Below, in pieces: positions 35,626-44,277 of a stretch of DNA of 64,000 nucleotides. The notes beneath the pieces are model-generated. The model was not told the origin of the DNA. It made no database searches and was given only the letters and a program-made list of their open reading frames with translations. Both the position numbers and the translations under genes were made by a program. The stretch's first letter is position 1. Each line of letters starts with the position of its first letter. The stretch comes from Nitrobacter vulgaris (lineage in GTDB: Bacteria > Pseudomonadota > Alphaproteobacteria > Rhizobiales > Xanthobacteraceae), in assembly GCF_031453995.1 (NCBI RefSeq), contig NZ_JAVDPZ010000022.1, positions 1 through 64,000 on the forward strand, given 5' to 3'.

Positions 35626-36735
35626 CTACAACGTCTTAACGGTCCACGCGATCATGTCCTTGGCGATTCGTTCGAATGCATTGTTGAATGCCGTGCTGGC
35701 CGCCGCCGGTTCGATTTTGTCCAGCTTCTGCGTGTCCTGGAATAATCGCGCCGCGACTACCTTGCCATTCTTGTTCAGGATACGCGCCGACAATCCGATA
35801 TCTGCGACTGGTTCTGGATCGACAGTGATCTGAAAGCGCCGGACGTCGATCAGAAGTTGATAATCTGTCTGCACTCCATCCATTGAGCGCAGGGGCGCAT
35901 GGGCGATGTCGTAATTTTCGAAGCTTTCGAGCAGTTTTGACTGCAGCAGCTTCGGAATGCTGTCTGCCCACATCGCTTCGGCGAAATCCGGATACTCTTT
36001 GTCCGACGAAAACAGAAAACGCTGCGTATCGAGCTTAATCACTGCAGTCGGCTCCGGAATGAAGAGCCCGTTCTTGAGAGTCCGGTCGGGCGGGCTGGGA
36101 AAGCCGCTCGCCGCACGGAGGTCGTAAGTGATTTTCCGCGCCGGTGAAGCGCTTCCTGCTGTCATGCGTTCAAGGCCGGCCACGATGCCGTCGAGCTTGC
36201 CGGTATTGCGGGCCAGGCCTTCGGAAAACACCTGCAGGTTGGCGATCGTGGTTTTCAACGGCTCCGAATTTTCCGCCAGCACGGCATCGACATGCCGCAA
36301 CGCATCGCGTGCAGCCTGGGTCATGCTCTGACCCGCGCCGGCTTCGGCGATCAATGTCGGGACCGGACCCGAGGCGCCGAGTAGCTGACCACCTTCCAGC
36401 GCAATGACTGGAACGCCGGTCAGACCCTGGAATTCGAGGCCGACTTTGGTGTCGGGTCGCACCGGCGTCGTCGATGTCACAGCAATCGCCGCGTCAACGC
36501 GGCGCGGATTGTCCGGCGCGAGGCTGAGCTCCGTCACTTCGCCGACGCGAATGCCATTGAAGAGAACGGCCGCACCAACCAGCAGGCCGGGCACAGAGCC
36601 CTCGAATTGCACGTGGTAGGTTGTTCGCGGGCCCAGGCCCCCGGTGTTGTGCAGCCAATAGACGAAGCCGAAAACCGCGGCGAGGGCCGCCAGCACGAAA
36701 GCGCCGATGACGACAAATGGGGCACGGGTTTCCAT
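35626..36735 (-). CDS. MCE/MlaD domain protein fused to an ABC auxiliary (PqiC-like) domain
   Basis: A 369-residue, membrane-anchored periplasmic protein. It has an N-terminal helix (FVVIGAFVLAALAAVFGFVYWLH), the MCE domain (about 38-115: TTYHVQFEGSVPGLLVGAAVLFNGIRVGEVTEL), a helical stretch, and a C-terminal ABC-type transport auxiliary domain (about 205-369, PEPTAVIKLDTQRFLF to the end). This is the lipid-binding part of an Mla-type transporter with its outer lipoprotein-like partner built in. Four bases separate it from the ATPase gene. Such fusions occur in Rhizobiales. Confidence 0.88.
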   Translation of the reverse strand: METRAPFVVIGAFVLAALAAVFGFVYWLHNTGGLGPRTTYHVQFEGSVPGLLVGAAVLFNGIRVGEVTELSLAPDNPRRVDAAIAVTSTTPVRPDTKVGLEFQGLTGVPVIALEGGQLLGASGPVPTLIAEAGAGQSMTQAARDALRHVDAVLAENSEPLKTTIANLQVFSEGLARNTGKLDGIVAGLERMTAGSASPARKITYDLRAASGFPSPPDRTLKNGLFIPEPTAVIKLDTQRFLFSSDKEYPDFAEAMWADSIPKLLQSKLLESFENYDIAHAPLRSMDGVQTDYQLLIDVRRFQITVDPEPVADIGLSARILNKNGKVVAARLFQDTQKLDKIEPAAASTAFNNAFERIAKDMIAWTVKTL

Positions 36736-36738
36736 CTC

Positions 36739-37518
36739 TCAACTCGCTTTCGGTTGCAGCATCAACGAGCGCTTGCCATGAAAATAGGCTCTCACCCACG
36801 GATGGTCGGATTGGAGCAACTCACGCATCGGCCCGATGGCGACAATTTTGCCGTCCGCCAGCGCCGCGACGCGGTCGCAGACCGTATTCAGGCTGGCGAG
36901 ATCATGGGTCACCATGAACACCGTCAGGCCCAGGGTTTTCTGCAATGTCTTGATCAGGGTATCGAAGTCGCCTGCCGCGATGGGATCGAGGCCGGAGGTC
37001 GGCTCATCGAGAAAAACGATCGCCGGGTCGAGCGCCAGCGCCCGCGCCAGCGCCACGCGCTTAGTCATACCGCCCGACAGCTCGGCGGGAAACTTATCGC
37101 CGTCCTCCGGAGTCAGGCCGACCATTTCCAGCTTGGCGGTGGCGATCTCGTCCATCAACGCGCTGGACAACACAAGATTCTCGCGCAACGGAAACTGGAT
37201 ATTCTGCCGCACGGTCAGCGAGGAGAACAGCGCTCCCTGCTGGAACAGGATGCCCCATTTACCAGCGACCCTCTGCGTTCCGAGGTCATGGGTCGAGCCG
37301 ATCCTGGCGCCCATGACCTTGATCTCACCACTCCGTCGCGGGATCAGGCCGATGATGGTGCGCATCAGCACCGACTTGCCTCCGCCCGAGGCACCGACGA
37401 GGCCGAGGATCTCGCCACGGCGTACATCGAGCGAGAGATGATCGATGACGACGCGGCGCCCGAAACCAACGACGAGATCGTTGACCCGAATTGCGAACTC
37501 TGCAACCGATGTATCCAT
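36739..37518 (-). CDS. MlaF-type lipid transporter ATPase
   Basis: A 259-residue ABC ATPase. Walker A is GASGGGKSVLMRTI (near 45), the signature is ELSGGMTKRVALARALAL, Walker B is AIVFLDEPTSGLDP, and the H-loop is THDLASL. The GGGKSVL variant and the EPTSGLDPI block are those of MlaF. The start ATG at 37518 follows two bases after the permease stop; the open frame extending to 38232 overlaps the permease gene and is not used. It energises phospholipid movement across the envelope. Confidence 0.92.
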   Translation of the reverse strand: MDTSVAEFAIRVNDLVVGFGRRVVIDHLSLDVRRGEILGLVGASGGGKSVLMRTIIGLIPRRSGEIKVMGARIGSTHDLGTQRVAGKWGILFQQGALFSSLTVRQNIQFPLRENLVLSSALMDEIATAKLEMVGLTPEDGDKFPAELSGGMTKRVALARALALDPAIVFLDEPTSGLDPIAAGDFDTLIKTLQKTLGLTVFMVTHDLASLNTVCDRVAALADGKIVAIGPMRELLQSDHPWVRAYFHGKRSLMLQPKAS

Positions 37519-37520
37519 CG

Positions 37521-38657
37521 CTACATTCCGATCGACGCGAAGAACACCGCGAACAACCCATCCAGAACGATCACCAGGAAGATCGACTTCACCACCGAGG
37601 TCGTCGTCTGCTTGCCGAGCGATTCGGCACTGCCCTTGACGCGCAGACCCTCGCTGCAAGCCACGATGCCGATCACCAGGGCCATAAAGGGCGCTTTGAT
37701 CATGCCGACCTCGAAATGCGTCACGGACACAGCGTCGTGCAGCCGCGCGATGAATATCGCCGGACCCATGCCGCCGTAAAACCATGCGACCAGACCGCCA
37801 CCGTAAAGCGCAGCCATCGATCCGATGAACGTCAGGATCGGCAGCGCAGAAACCAGTGCCAGGACGCGCGGCAGGATCAAAACGACGACGGGATCGAGAC
37901 CCATAGTGGAGAGTGCGTCGATCTCCTCGCGCATCTTCATGGAGCCAAGCTCGGCGGTATAAGCGCTGCCGGATCGGCCGGCGACCATGATCGCAACGAT
38001 CAGCACGCCAAGCTCGCGCAGCACGAGAATTCCAACCATATCGACGACGTAGGAATCGGCGCCGAACTTGCGAAAATGAAAAAAGCCCTGCTGAGCGATG
38101 ATCGCGCCGATCAGAAGCGTGATGAGCAGGATGATGGGAATTGCCTGCCAGCCGACCCGATACAATTGATAGATCAGCGACGTGAGCCGAAGCGACCGCG
38201 GCCTGCGAATGATACCGAGCACTGCAACGCAAAGCGAACCGAGCATTTGCAAGAACACGACCACGTCTTCGCGGGAGCCCCAGGCAGCGCGACCAATCTT
38301 CTCCACCGTGGCGATCACGGGATTGCGCGCTTTGGGTGGCGGAGGATTGTGCCGGTTGACATGCCTGACCTCCTCGATCAGGCCAACGTAGTTTTCAGAA
38401 ACCCCGACGACTTCGACCGGACGATCGGCTATTCGCCGCGACAACTTCTCGAGCAGCCAGGCTCCCAACGTATCGAGCTCGCTCAGGCCGCTCATATCCA
38501 ATCTGAGGGATTTCGCCCGCTCAAGCTGCGGCGTGACGGCGTCTGTGAGCGATTCCAGCGTGGTCACATTCGCCGCAATCCAGGAGCCATCCGGGCGCAG
38601 TTCGAGCGCATCACCTCTTGATGAAGCCGCCAATTGAGGTGCTGTCGCCAAATACAA
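37521..38657 (-). CDS. MlaE-type permease with N-terminal STAS (MlaB-like) domain
   Basis: A 378-residue protein joining a STAS domain (about 18-95, including LRLDMSGLSELDTLGAWLLEKL) to an MlaE permease with five or six hydrophobic segments (about 120-378, with VLRELGVLIVAIMVAGRSGSAYTAELGSMKM as the coupling helix). In E. coli, MlaB and MlaE are separate proteins. It is the first gene of the permease-ATPase-MCE operon, and a perfect FixK box lies 48 bases upstream, so envelope lipid transport seems tied to low oxygen. Confidence 0.9.
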   Translation of the reverse strand: MYLATAPQLAASSRGDALELRPDGSWIAANVTTLESLTDAVTPQLERAKSLRLDMSGLSELDTLGAWLLEKLSRRIADRPVEVVGVSENYVGLIEEVRHVNRHNPPPPKARNPVIATVEKIGRAAWGSREDVVVFLQMLGSLCVAVLGIIRRPRSLRLTSLIYQLYRVGWQAIPIILLITLLIGAIIAQQGFFHFRKFGADSYVVDMVGILVLRELGVLIVAIMVAGRSGSAYTAELGSMKMREEIDALSTMGLDPVVVLILPRVLALVSALPILTFIGSMAALYGGGLVAWFYGGMGPAIFIARLHDAVSVTHFEVGMIKAPFMALVIGIVACSEGLRVKGSAESLGKQTTTSVVKSIFLVIVLDGLFAVFFASIGM

Positions 38658-38704
38658 ATCTCCAGCTCTTTACGCCATCCATATATTGCACCGAGAAATG
38701 GACA

Positions 38705-38718
38705 TTGACCCAAGTCAA
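38705..38718. promoter_or_regulatory. FixK box between the lipid transporter and gene 38813
   Basis: TTGA-CCCAAG-TCAA, both half sites perfect, in the divergent region 48 bases from the permease start and 95 bases from the plus-strand gene. It could serve either or both. Confidence 0.78.
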
Positions 38719-38812
38719 CGGCACGCAGCGCCACCCGTATAGATTTTCATTCGATTCAGAAAGGCAGAGCTGAGAGCTGGCTCATCATTCGAGTCCCTCA
38801 GGCACGAGGACT

Positions 38813-39220
38813 ATGATCATGCATCTCAAACCGATCCTGAATACGTCTCTACCGCAGCAATTTCGGCAAATCCGCCTCGAACTGGCGCGCGAACCGGCTC
38901 ACCCAGAAGGAGACAGTGATTTCGGTTACATCATTATAGCCCCGCTCGCCCCCGATGGCCGCATCGACCATGAGTCATGGAAGAAGCATCGCGAGGCATG
39001 TCGCGTGACACGTCTACGGCCGGACGAGAATAGCGATATCGGCCATCTTATTCATCGTCCCGGCGGCACCTGGGCGTTCCATTACGACGACGCGACCAAC
39101 CTGCCCGACGAAGCCGGCTATCACTTTGCGGACGAGCGTTTTGTGGCTGGTGAATACGTTTCAATCGAGGAAGGAGACACCATGCATACCTATCGCGTCA
39201 GGTCGGTTGCCCGTCTTTGA
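38813..39220 (+). CDS. Hypothetical soluble protein of the low-oxygen island
   Basis: A 135-residue acidic protein (MIMHLKPILNTSLPQQFRQI) with readable blocks GYIIIAPLAPDGRIDHESWK, GHLIHRPGGTWAFHYD and FVAGEYVSIEEGDTMHTYRV. No signal peptide or membrane helix. I do not recognise a named family. Its position after a FixK box and next to lipid-transport and acetyltransferase genes suggests a role in low-oxygen physiology. A second ATG at 38819 is an alternative start. Confidence 0.7.
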   Translation: MIMHLKPILNTSLPQQFRQIRLELAREPAHPEGDSDFGYIIIAPLAPDGRIDHESWKKHREACRVTRLRPDENSDIGHLIHRPGGTWAFHYDDATNLPDEAGYHFADERFVAGEYVSIEEGDTMHTYRVRSVARL

Positions 39221-39250
39221 CACAATGAACGATCGGTGGATGCGCGTGGG

Positions 39251-41944
39251 CTAAAGCATAAGCCTGACATGGTAAACGTCATGCTCGACGGGATCGTTGG
39301 CGATCTCGAAGCCGAGATCCCGGCACATCGCCAGCATCACGGTGTTCTCCGCTAGAACATCTCCAGCAATGTACTTTAACCCCTCAGATCTGGCATACTC
39401 GATGATCAATTTCATCAGCATCCAACCCAGTCCCCTGCCTTTTAGGTCCGAGCGAATTAGTATTGCATACTCGCCGGTCTCATAAATCGAATCCGAGTGA
39501 ATTCGGACGACGCCCACCATCTCGTTGGTTGCCTCGTCGAAAGCCACCAAAGCCATTGCACGCGCGTAATCGAGTTGCGTCAACCGCGCAATGAATTCAT
39601 GGTTTAATGGATTCACAGCAGCAAAGAACCGGAATCTCAGATCCTGCTTGGTGATGTGGCGCAGAAAGTCATAAATCAAAGGTTCGTCATCAGGCCGGAT
39701 CGGCCGGACCATAATCCGCCAATTATCCTTCAACACAAGATGTCGCAGCCATTGCGACGGATAAGGCCGAACAGCAAAGTTGGCGTTGCCGGGGCCGACA
39801 AACTTTCGTACCGGAGACCCCACCGCGACGCGAGCATCGACAGTAAGAACCCCGGTCTCATCGGCGAGCAGCGGATTGAGATCCAGTTCTCTGATCTCGG
39901 GAATATCTGCCGCGAGTTGCGCCAGTTTCACCAACGTCAAAGGTATCTCGTCCTGTTTGACAGCAGGCACGTCGCGATAGGCGCGCAACAGCCGGGAAAC
40001 GCGGGTGCGTTCGACAAGATCGCGGGCGAGCTTGAGATCGAGCGGCGGCAGAGCAAGCGCCTTGTCGTTGATCACCTCCACGGCGGTTCCGCCGTGGCCA
40101 AAGACGATAACGGAGCCGAAAGTCGGATCGCTGGCGATTCCCAGGATGAGTTCACGAGCCTTCGGCCGCAGGACCATCGGCTGCACCATGAAACCGTCAA
40201 TCCTTGCATCCGGCAGCTTCGCCTTTGCATTCGCAAGAATGCTGAGCGCCGCGGCTCGAACCGAATCCGCGTTGGCAAGATTGAGCACCACGCCTCCGAC
40301 ATCAGATTTGTGCGAGATGTCGCGCGAAAGCACCTTGAGAACGACGGTCGCGCCGCGCGCGAGCAGGGCTTGCGCATGAGCAGCGGCCTCATCAGCACTG
40401 GCAGCCGCCTGCGTCGGAACGCTGGTAATCCCGTAGGCATCCAAGACGCCCACGACCTCAATCGGATCAAGCCACCGCCTGCCCTGCGCGACCGCCGACT
40501 CGACAATTCGCCGCGCCGCCGGGATATCCGGCACGAATTCATGTGTCAGGCTCGGCGGCACCGCCGCAAGCGATTCAACCACCTCGCGGTGATAAACGAG
40601 ATGCATGAATCCACGCACGGCATCATCTTCCGTTGCATAGTCGGGAATGCCAGCATCGATAAACGTTTTCGAGATCTTTTCGTCGGCGCCGACCCATACC
40701 GCCAGCACCGGTTTAGCGGAAATAGTGTGCTTGCGCCGATCAGCGTCAACGACGCGGGTCACCGCCGTGGCGATGGCATCCGAATCGGCAATCGCCGTTT
40801 GCACATTCATGACAAGGATGGCGTCACTCTCGTCATCCGCCAGCAGAATCTCGAGCGCCCCGACATAACGCAACGGATCTGCATCACCAATAATATCGAC
40901 CGGATTGGAACCCGACCATGTCGCCGGCAAAACGGCGTCGAGCTGTTGTTTGACGACAGGATTGAGTGCCGCAGGAATTCCTCCCAACTCGACAAGCCGA
41001 TCTACTGCAAGAACGCCGATGCCGCCTCCATTGGTGAGGATGGTCAATCGTTTTCCAAACGCAAACTTGACTCGACTCAGTGTCTCCGCACAGTCGAATA
41101 GCTCCCGAAGGCTGAATACGCGCAGTATGCCAGCGCGGCCGAACGCTGCATCATAGACGGCATCTGAACCGGCGAGCGCGCCGGTATGTGTCGCCGTCGC
41201 CTTGGCTCCTTGCGCCATCCGTCCCGATTTGACGACGACGACCGGCTTGACCCGCGCCGCCGCTCGCGCCGCCGACATGAATTTACGGGCATCCTTGACC
41301 GCCTCGATGTACATCAGGATCGCCTTAGTCTGGGTATCGAGCGCAAAAAAATCTAACAGATCAGCGATGTCGACATCGAGCTGGTCACCGATCGATACGA
41401 TTCCAGAAAATCCGACGTTACGACGCGCCGCCCAATCCACCATCCCGGTTGCGATTGCACCGGATTGGGAAATCAAGGCCAGATGACCCGCGCGCGGCAT
41501 ATGAGCCGCGAAGCTCGCGTTCAGATTTATCGTTGGCATTAATATGCCGAGGCAATTAGGACCGATCAGCCTCATATGATAAGCGCGCGCCGCGCGCTCG
41601 GCGGCTTCTGCCAATGAGCCCGCTCCGTGACCGAGGCCAGAGCTGATGATAATCGCACCAGCGGCGCCGATCCTTCCTGCTTCGGCGACGATCTCAGGAA
41701 CCGTTGCCGCCGGCGTGGTGACAATGACCAGTTCTGGGACAAACGGCAGCTCAGCTAAACGCTTGACCGTCGATATGCCTTCAATTTCCCGATAATGTGA
41801 ATTGACGACGCCGACCGGATTTTCAAAACGGGCTGTGCAAACGTTCCTTATAATCGCCCGCCCGACCGAGCCGCTGCGCGTGCTTGCACCGATCAACGCC
41901 ACCGAATTCGGAGCCAGCAGACTATTCAATCGATAGGTCGACAT
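39251..41944 (-). CDS. Acyl-CoA synthetase (NDP-forming) / GNAT fusion, Pat-like protein acetyltransferase
   Basis: An 897-residue protein. Domains in order: CoA-binding (about 8-140, SVALIGASTRSGSVGRAI), succinyl-CoA ligase-like flavodoxin domain (about 145-300, HLALISQSGAIATGMVDWAARR), ATP-grasp (about 470-690, ending ELDLNPLLADETGV) and GNAT (about 735-897, with SDLKGRGLGWMLMKLII as the acetyl-CoA loop). This is the architecture of Pat/PatZ lysine acetyltransferases, which silence acetyl-CoA synthetase and other enzymes. The ligase half usually lacks catalysis but senses ligand. Its presence among stress genes suggests post-translational control of carbon flow at low oxygen. No FixK box was found upstream. 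Confidence 0.92.
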   Translation of the reverse strand: MSTYRLNSLLAPNSVALIGASTRSGSVGRAIIRNVCTARFENPVGVVNSHYREIEGISTVKRLAELPFVPELVIVTTPAATVPEIVAEAGRIGAAGAIIISSGLGHGAGSLAEAAERAARAYHMRLIGPNCLGILMPTINLNASFAAHMPRAGHLALISQSGAIATGMVDWAARRNVGFSGIVSIGDQLDVDIADLLDFFALDTQTKAILMYIEAVKDARKFMSAARAAARVKPVVVVKSGRMAQGAKATATHTGALAGSDAVYDAAFGRAGILRVFSLRELFDCAETLSRVKFAFGKRLTILTNGGGIGVLAVDRLVELGGIPAALNPVVKQQLDAVLPATWSGSNPVDIIGDADPLRYVGALEILLADDESDAILVMNVQTAIADSDAIATAVTRVVDADRRKHTISAKPVLAVWVGADEKISKTFIDAGIPDYATEDDAVRGFMHLVYHREVVESLAAVPPSLTHEFVPDIPAARRIVESAVAQGRRWLDPIEVVGVLDAYGITSVPTQAAASADEAAAHAQALLARGATVVLKVLSRDISHKSDVGGVVLNLANADSVRAAALSILANAKAKLPDARIDGFMVQPMVLRPKARELILGIASDPTFGSVIVFGHGGTAVEVINDKALALPPLDLKLARDLVERTRVSRLLRAYRDVPAVKQDEIPLTLVKLAQLAADIPEIRELDLNPLLADETGVLTVDARVAVGSPVRKFVGPGNANFAVRPYPSQWLRHLVLKDNWRIMVRPIRPDDEPLIYDFLRHITKQDLRFRFFAAVNPLNHEFIARLTQLDYARAMALVAFDEATNEMVGVVRIHSDSIYETGEYAILIRSDLKGRGLGWMLMKLIIEYARSEGLKYIAGDVLAENTVMLAMCRDLGFEIANDPVEHDVYHVRLML

Positions 41945-42122
41945 GGAGCCTTCATACCGGAAGATGTCCGGATATGGAAAAATGTCTGCGCTGCAATCTC
42001 GAGGGTTTCATGCGGCGCTTGATAAGATATCATCGAAATCCCAGGTCGAGTTGATTATTCTGGGATGCACACACCGGAAGTCTAGCGCGTATGAGCGCTG
42101 ATGCGAAACTTTCAGACAGACG

Positions 42123-42578
42123 TTACAAGGCACGCGGCTCGCCACGCGTGCAGTCTCGCAAAGCTCGCATGACATCCTCGCGCGAAATGATGCCGACCAA
42201 ATGCTGTCCCGTACCCATAACGGGAATGCTGCGAAGTCGATGCTCGACCATCAACTGCAACACACGCACCAACTTCGTCGTTGCACTCACATAGATAAAT
42301 TCGTGAATCATCACATCGGAAACGGTTCGCTTCATAAGCTCGTCATAGCGCGGAACCATTGAGCTCAGCGTAAGAGCAAAGCATTTGAGGAAGTCGAACT
42401 TTGTCACCAAGCCTACGGCTTCCCCCTCGTCGTCGACAACCGGATAGGCATTGAAATCATCACTAGCGAACCGATCATTGAGTTCGTTCATCGTGACTTC
42501 GCACGATACCGTCTTGACTTTTCGTGTCATGTAATGGTCGACGGTCTGTTCGAGAAATTGATACAAGATATCACCCAA
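42123..42578 (-). CDS. CBS-pair protein
   Basis: A 151-residue Bateman-module protein with two CBS motifs (about 15-70: VDHYMTRKVKTVSCEVTMNELNDRF; about 85-145: VSDVMIHEFIYVSATTKLVRVLQLMVEHRLRSIPVMG). No other domain. It follows hsp20 by 70 bases on the same strand and probably shares its FixK-driven promoter. Nucleotide binding is typical for the module, but the ligand and partner are unknown. Confidence 0.88.
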   Translation of the reverse strand: MGDILYQFLEQTVDHYMTRKVKTVSCEVTMNELNDRFASDDFNAYPVVDDEGEAVGLVTKFDFLKCFALTLSSMVPRYDELMKRTVSDVMIHEFIYVSATTKLVRVLQLMVEHRLRSIPVMGTGQHLVGIISREDVMRALRDCTRGEPRAL

Positions 42579-42648
42579 TTTCGTTGCGTCTGGCTATAGC
42601 GACCTCGGACGCGCGCAGGTCCATGCCACGCGCGTCCGGCCCTTCAAA

Positions 42649-43119
42649 TCAGGCTGCCGTTTTGACTTCGATTGTTTTGGCCTGCGCGGGTGTCGGCTTC
42701 GGTACCGTGACCTTCAGGACACCCTTTGACATCACTGCCTGGATGCTGTCGATGTTCACGCCCGGCGGCAGGTCGACAGTTCGCACAAAGGAACCGTAGC
42801 TTCGCTCGACAAGATGGTAGTCCTTTTCTTTTTCCTCTCGTTGGTTCTTTTTCTCGCCGCGAATCGTCAAATGGTTGCCAACGACATTCAGCTGCACGTC
42901 TTTCTCTTCCATGCCGGGCAGTTCCGCGGTTAATTCAATCTCCTTATCCGTCTCGGCAAGATCCATGCTAGGTATCAGCGTCCGTGACGACAGACCGGTA
43001 AAGCTCCTGCTGAAGCCATCGAACAGCCGGTCCATCTCTCGCTGCAACACCGTCAACGGATTTGCTTCGGAGCGTGTCAGGGAACTATCCCTTCCTACAG
43101 GGATTGGCGCCTTCATCAT
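42649..43119 (-). CDS. Small heat shock protein, Hsp20 family
   Basis: A 156-residue alpha-crystallin chaperone that holds unfolding proteins. The N-terminal arm has LTVLQREMDRLFDGFSRSF. The crystallin domain (about 45-140) has IELTAELPGMEEKDVQLNVVGNHLTIRGEKK and SYGSFVRTVDLPPGVNIDSI, ending in GVLKVTVPK and a short IEV tail motif. GGAGG precedes the ATG at 43119. A FixK box lies 65 bases upstream, shared with the divergent dehydrogenase. Confidence 0.93.
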   Translation of the reverse strand: MMKAPIPVGRDSSLTRSEANPLTVLQREMDRLFDGFSRSFTGLSSRTLIPSMDLAETDKEIELTAELPGMEEKDVQLNVVGNHLTIRGEKKNQREEKEKDYHLVERSYGSFVRTVDLPPGVNIDSIQAVMSKGVLKVTVPKPTPAQAKTIEVKTAA

Positions 43120-43183
43120 GATCGATCCTCCAAAACAACGATCTCTGAGCGGCGTGATCTGACCACGCGCCAGCGGGACTGTT

Positions 43184-43197
43184 TTGATCAAGGTCAA
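43184..43197. promoter_or_regulatory. FixK box shared by hsp20 and the second alcohol dehydrogenase
   Basis: TTGA-TCAAGG-TCAA with perfect half sites in the 162-base divergent region, 65 bases from the hsp20 start and 85 bases from the dehydrogenase start. Confidence 0.8.
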
Positions 43198-43281
43198 ACA
43201 GGGGTGGCTATTGCACCAATAAATATCCGCGTTACGTTCCAAGCTGATCGGGCGTACGGGCCGGTTAAAAGGAGGCATTCC

Positions 43282-44265
43282 ATGCGCGCGATGGTGCTCT
43301 CGGCTCCAGCCACACCGCTCCGGATGCAGGAGCGCGACGATCCAATTCCTGGCGACGGAGAGATCCGCATCAAAATCAGTGCATGCGGGGTTTGCCGCAC
43401 CGACCTCCATATCGTGGATTCGGAACTCCCCGATATCCGCTATCCAGTCATCCCTGGCCATGAAATCGTTGGCCGCATCGACCTGATGGGTACCGGCGTA
43501 ACCGGCTATCAGATTGGTGACCGCGTCGGGGTTCCCTGGCTTGGGTCCACCTGCGGCCTGTGCCGCTATTGCCGCCTCGGCATGGAAAATTTGTGCGACC
43601 GCCCATCTTTCACCGGCTACACTCGCGATGGCGGCTTCGCAACCCACACCATCGCCGACGCGCGCTATACTTTCGGGATCGGCAGAACCGGCGACGACGT
43701 ATCAATCGCGCCGCTATTATGCGCCGGCCTGATAGGCTGGCGGTCGCTGGTCATGGCGGGCAACGCCGAACGGCTCGGCATCTACGGATTTGGTGCGGCG
43801 GGTCATATCGTCGCTCAAATCGCCCTCTGGCAGGGACGCTCAGTGTTTGCCTTCACTCGCACCGGCGATATCGCGGCCCAAGACTTCGCCAGGCAACTTG
43901 GCGCCGTCTGGGCCGGTGCATCCGGCCGGCGTCCGCCAGAGGAACTGGATGCCGCCATCATTTATGCCCCGGTTGGTGAATTGGTTCCGCTCGCCCTGCG
44001 CGCCGTCCGCAGAGGTGGCCGGGTTGTGTGTGCGGGAATTCATATGAGCGATATTCCCTCGTTTCCATACAGTCTCCTTTGGGGGGAGAGACAGTTGCTG
44101 TCCGTTGCCAATCTGACGAGGCAGGACGGCAGTGATTTCTTCAAGATCGCTCCTCAAGCCGGAATTCACCTCCGCACGACCACCTTTCCCCTCGACAAGG
44201 CCAACGACGCGATTGCCATGCTGAGAGCGGGAGAGCTGCTGGGAGCCGCCGTTCTTCAACCTTGA
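43282..44265 (+). CDS. Zinc-dependent alcohol dehydrogenase, MDR family
   Basis: A 327-residue NAD(P)-dependent dehydrogenase. The catalytic zinc site has CGVCRTDLHIVD and GHEIVGRI, the structural zinc site is CGLCRYCRLGMENLC, and the coenzyme fold is YGFGAAGHIVAQIAL. It resembles the class that ferments aldehydes to alcohols at low oxygen. AAAAGGAGG stands before the ATG at 43282. It is intact, unlike the related gene at 30258, and probably forms an operon with the kinase twelve bases downstream. Confidence 0.92.
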   Translation: MRAMVLSAPATPLRMQERDDPIPGDGEIRIKISACGVCRTDLHIVDSELPDIRYPVIPGHEIVGRIDLMGTGVTGYQIGDRVGVPWLGSTCGLCRYCRLGMENLCDRPSFTGYTRDGGFATHTIADARYTFGIGRTGDDVSIAPLLCAGLIGWRSLVMAGNAERLGIYGFGAAGHIVAQIALWQGRSVFAFTRTGDIAAQDFARQLGAVWAGASGRRPPEELDAAIIYAPVGELVPLALRAVRRGGRVVCAGIHMSDIPSFPYSLLWGERQLLSVANLTRQDGSDFFKIAPQAGIHLRTTTFPLDKANDAIAMLRAGELLGAAVLQP

Positions 44266-44277
44266 CCCAATCCAGAC

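Noticed and set aside
37519..38232. N-terminal extension of the lipid transporter ATPase
   Set aside because: The frame stays open through the permease gene but encodes Arg/His-rich non-protein-like sequence, while the ABC domain begins right after the ATG at 37518.
43204..43281. Upstream start for the second alcohol dehydrogenase
   Set aside because: AAAAGGAGG directly precedes the ATG at 43282 and the family N terminus begins there.
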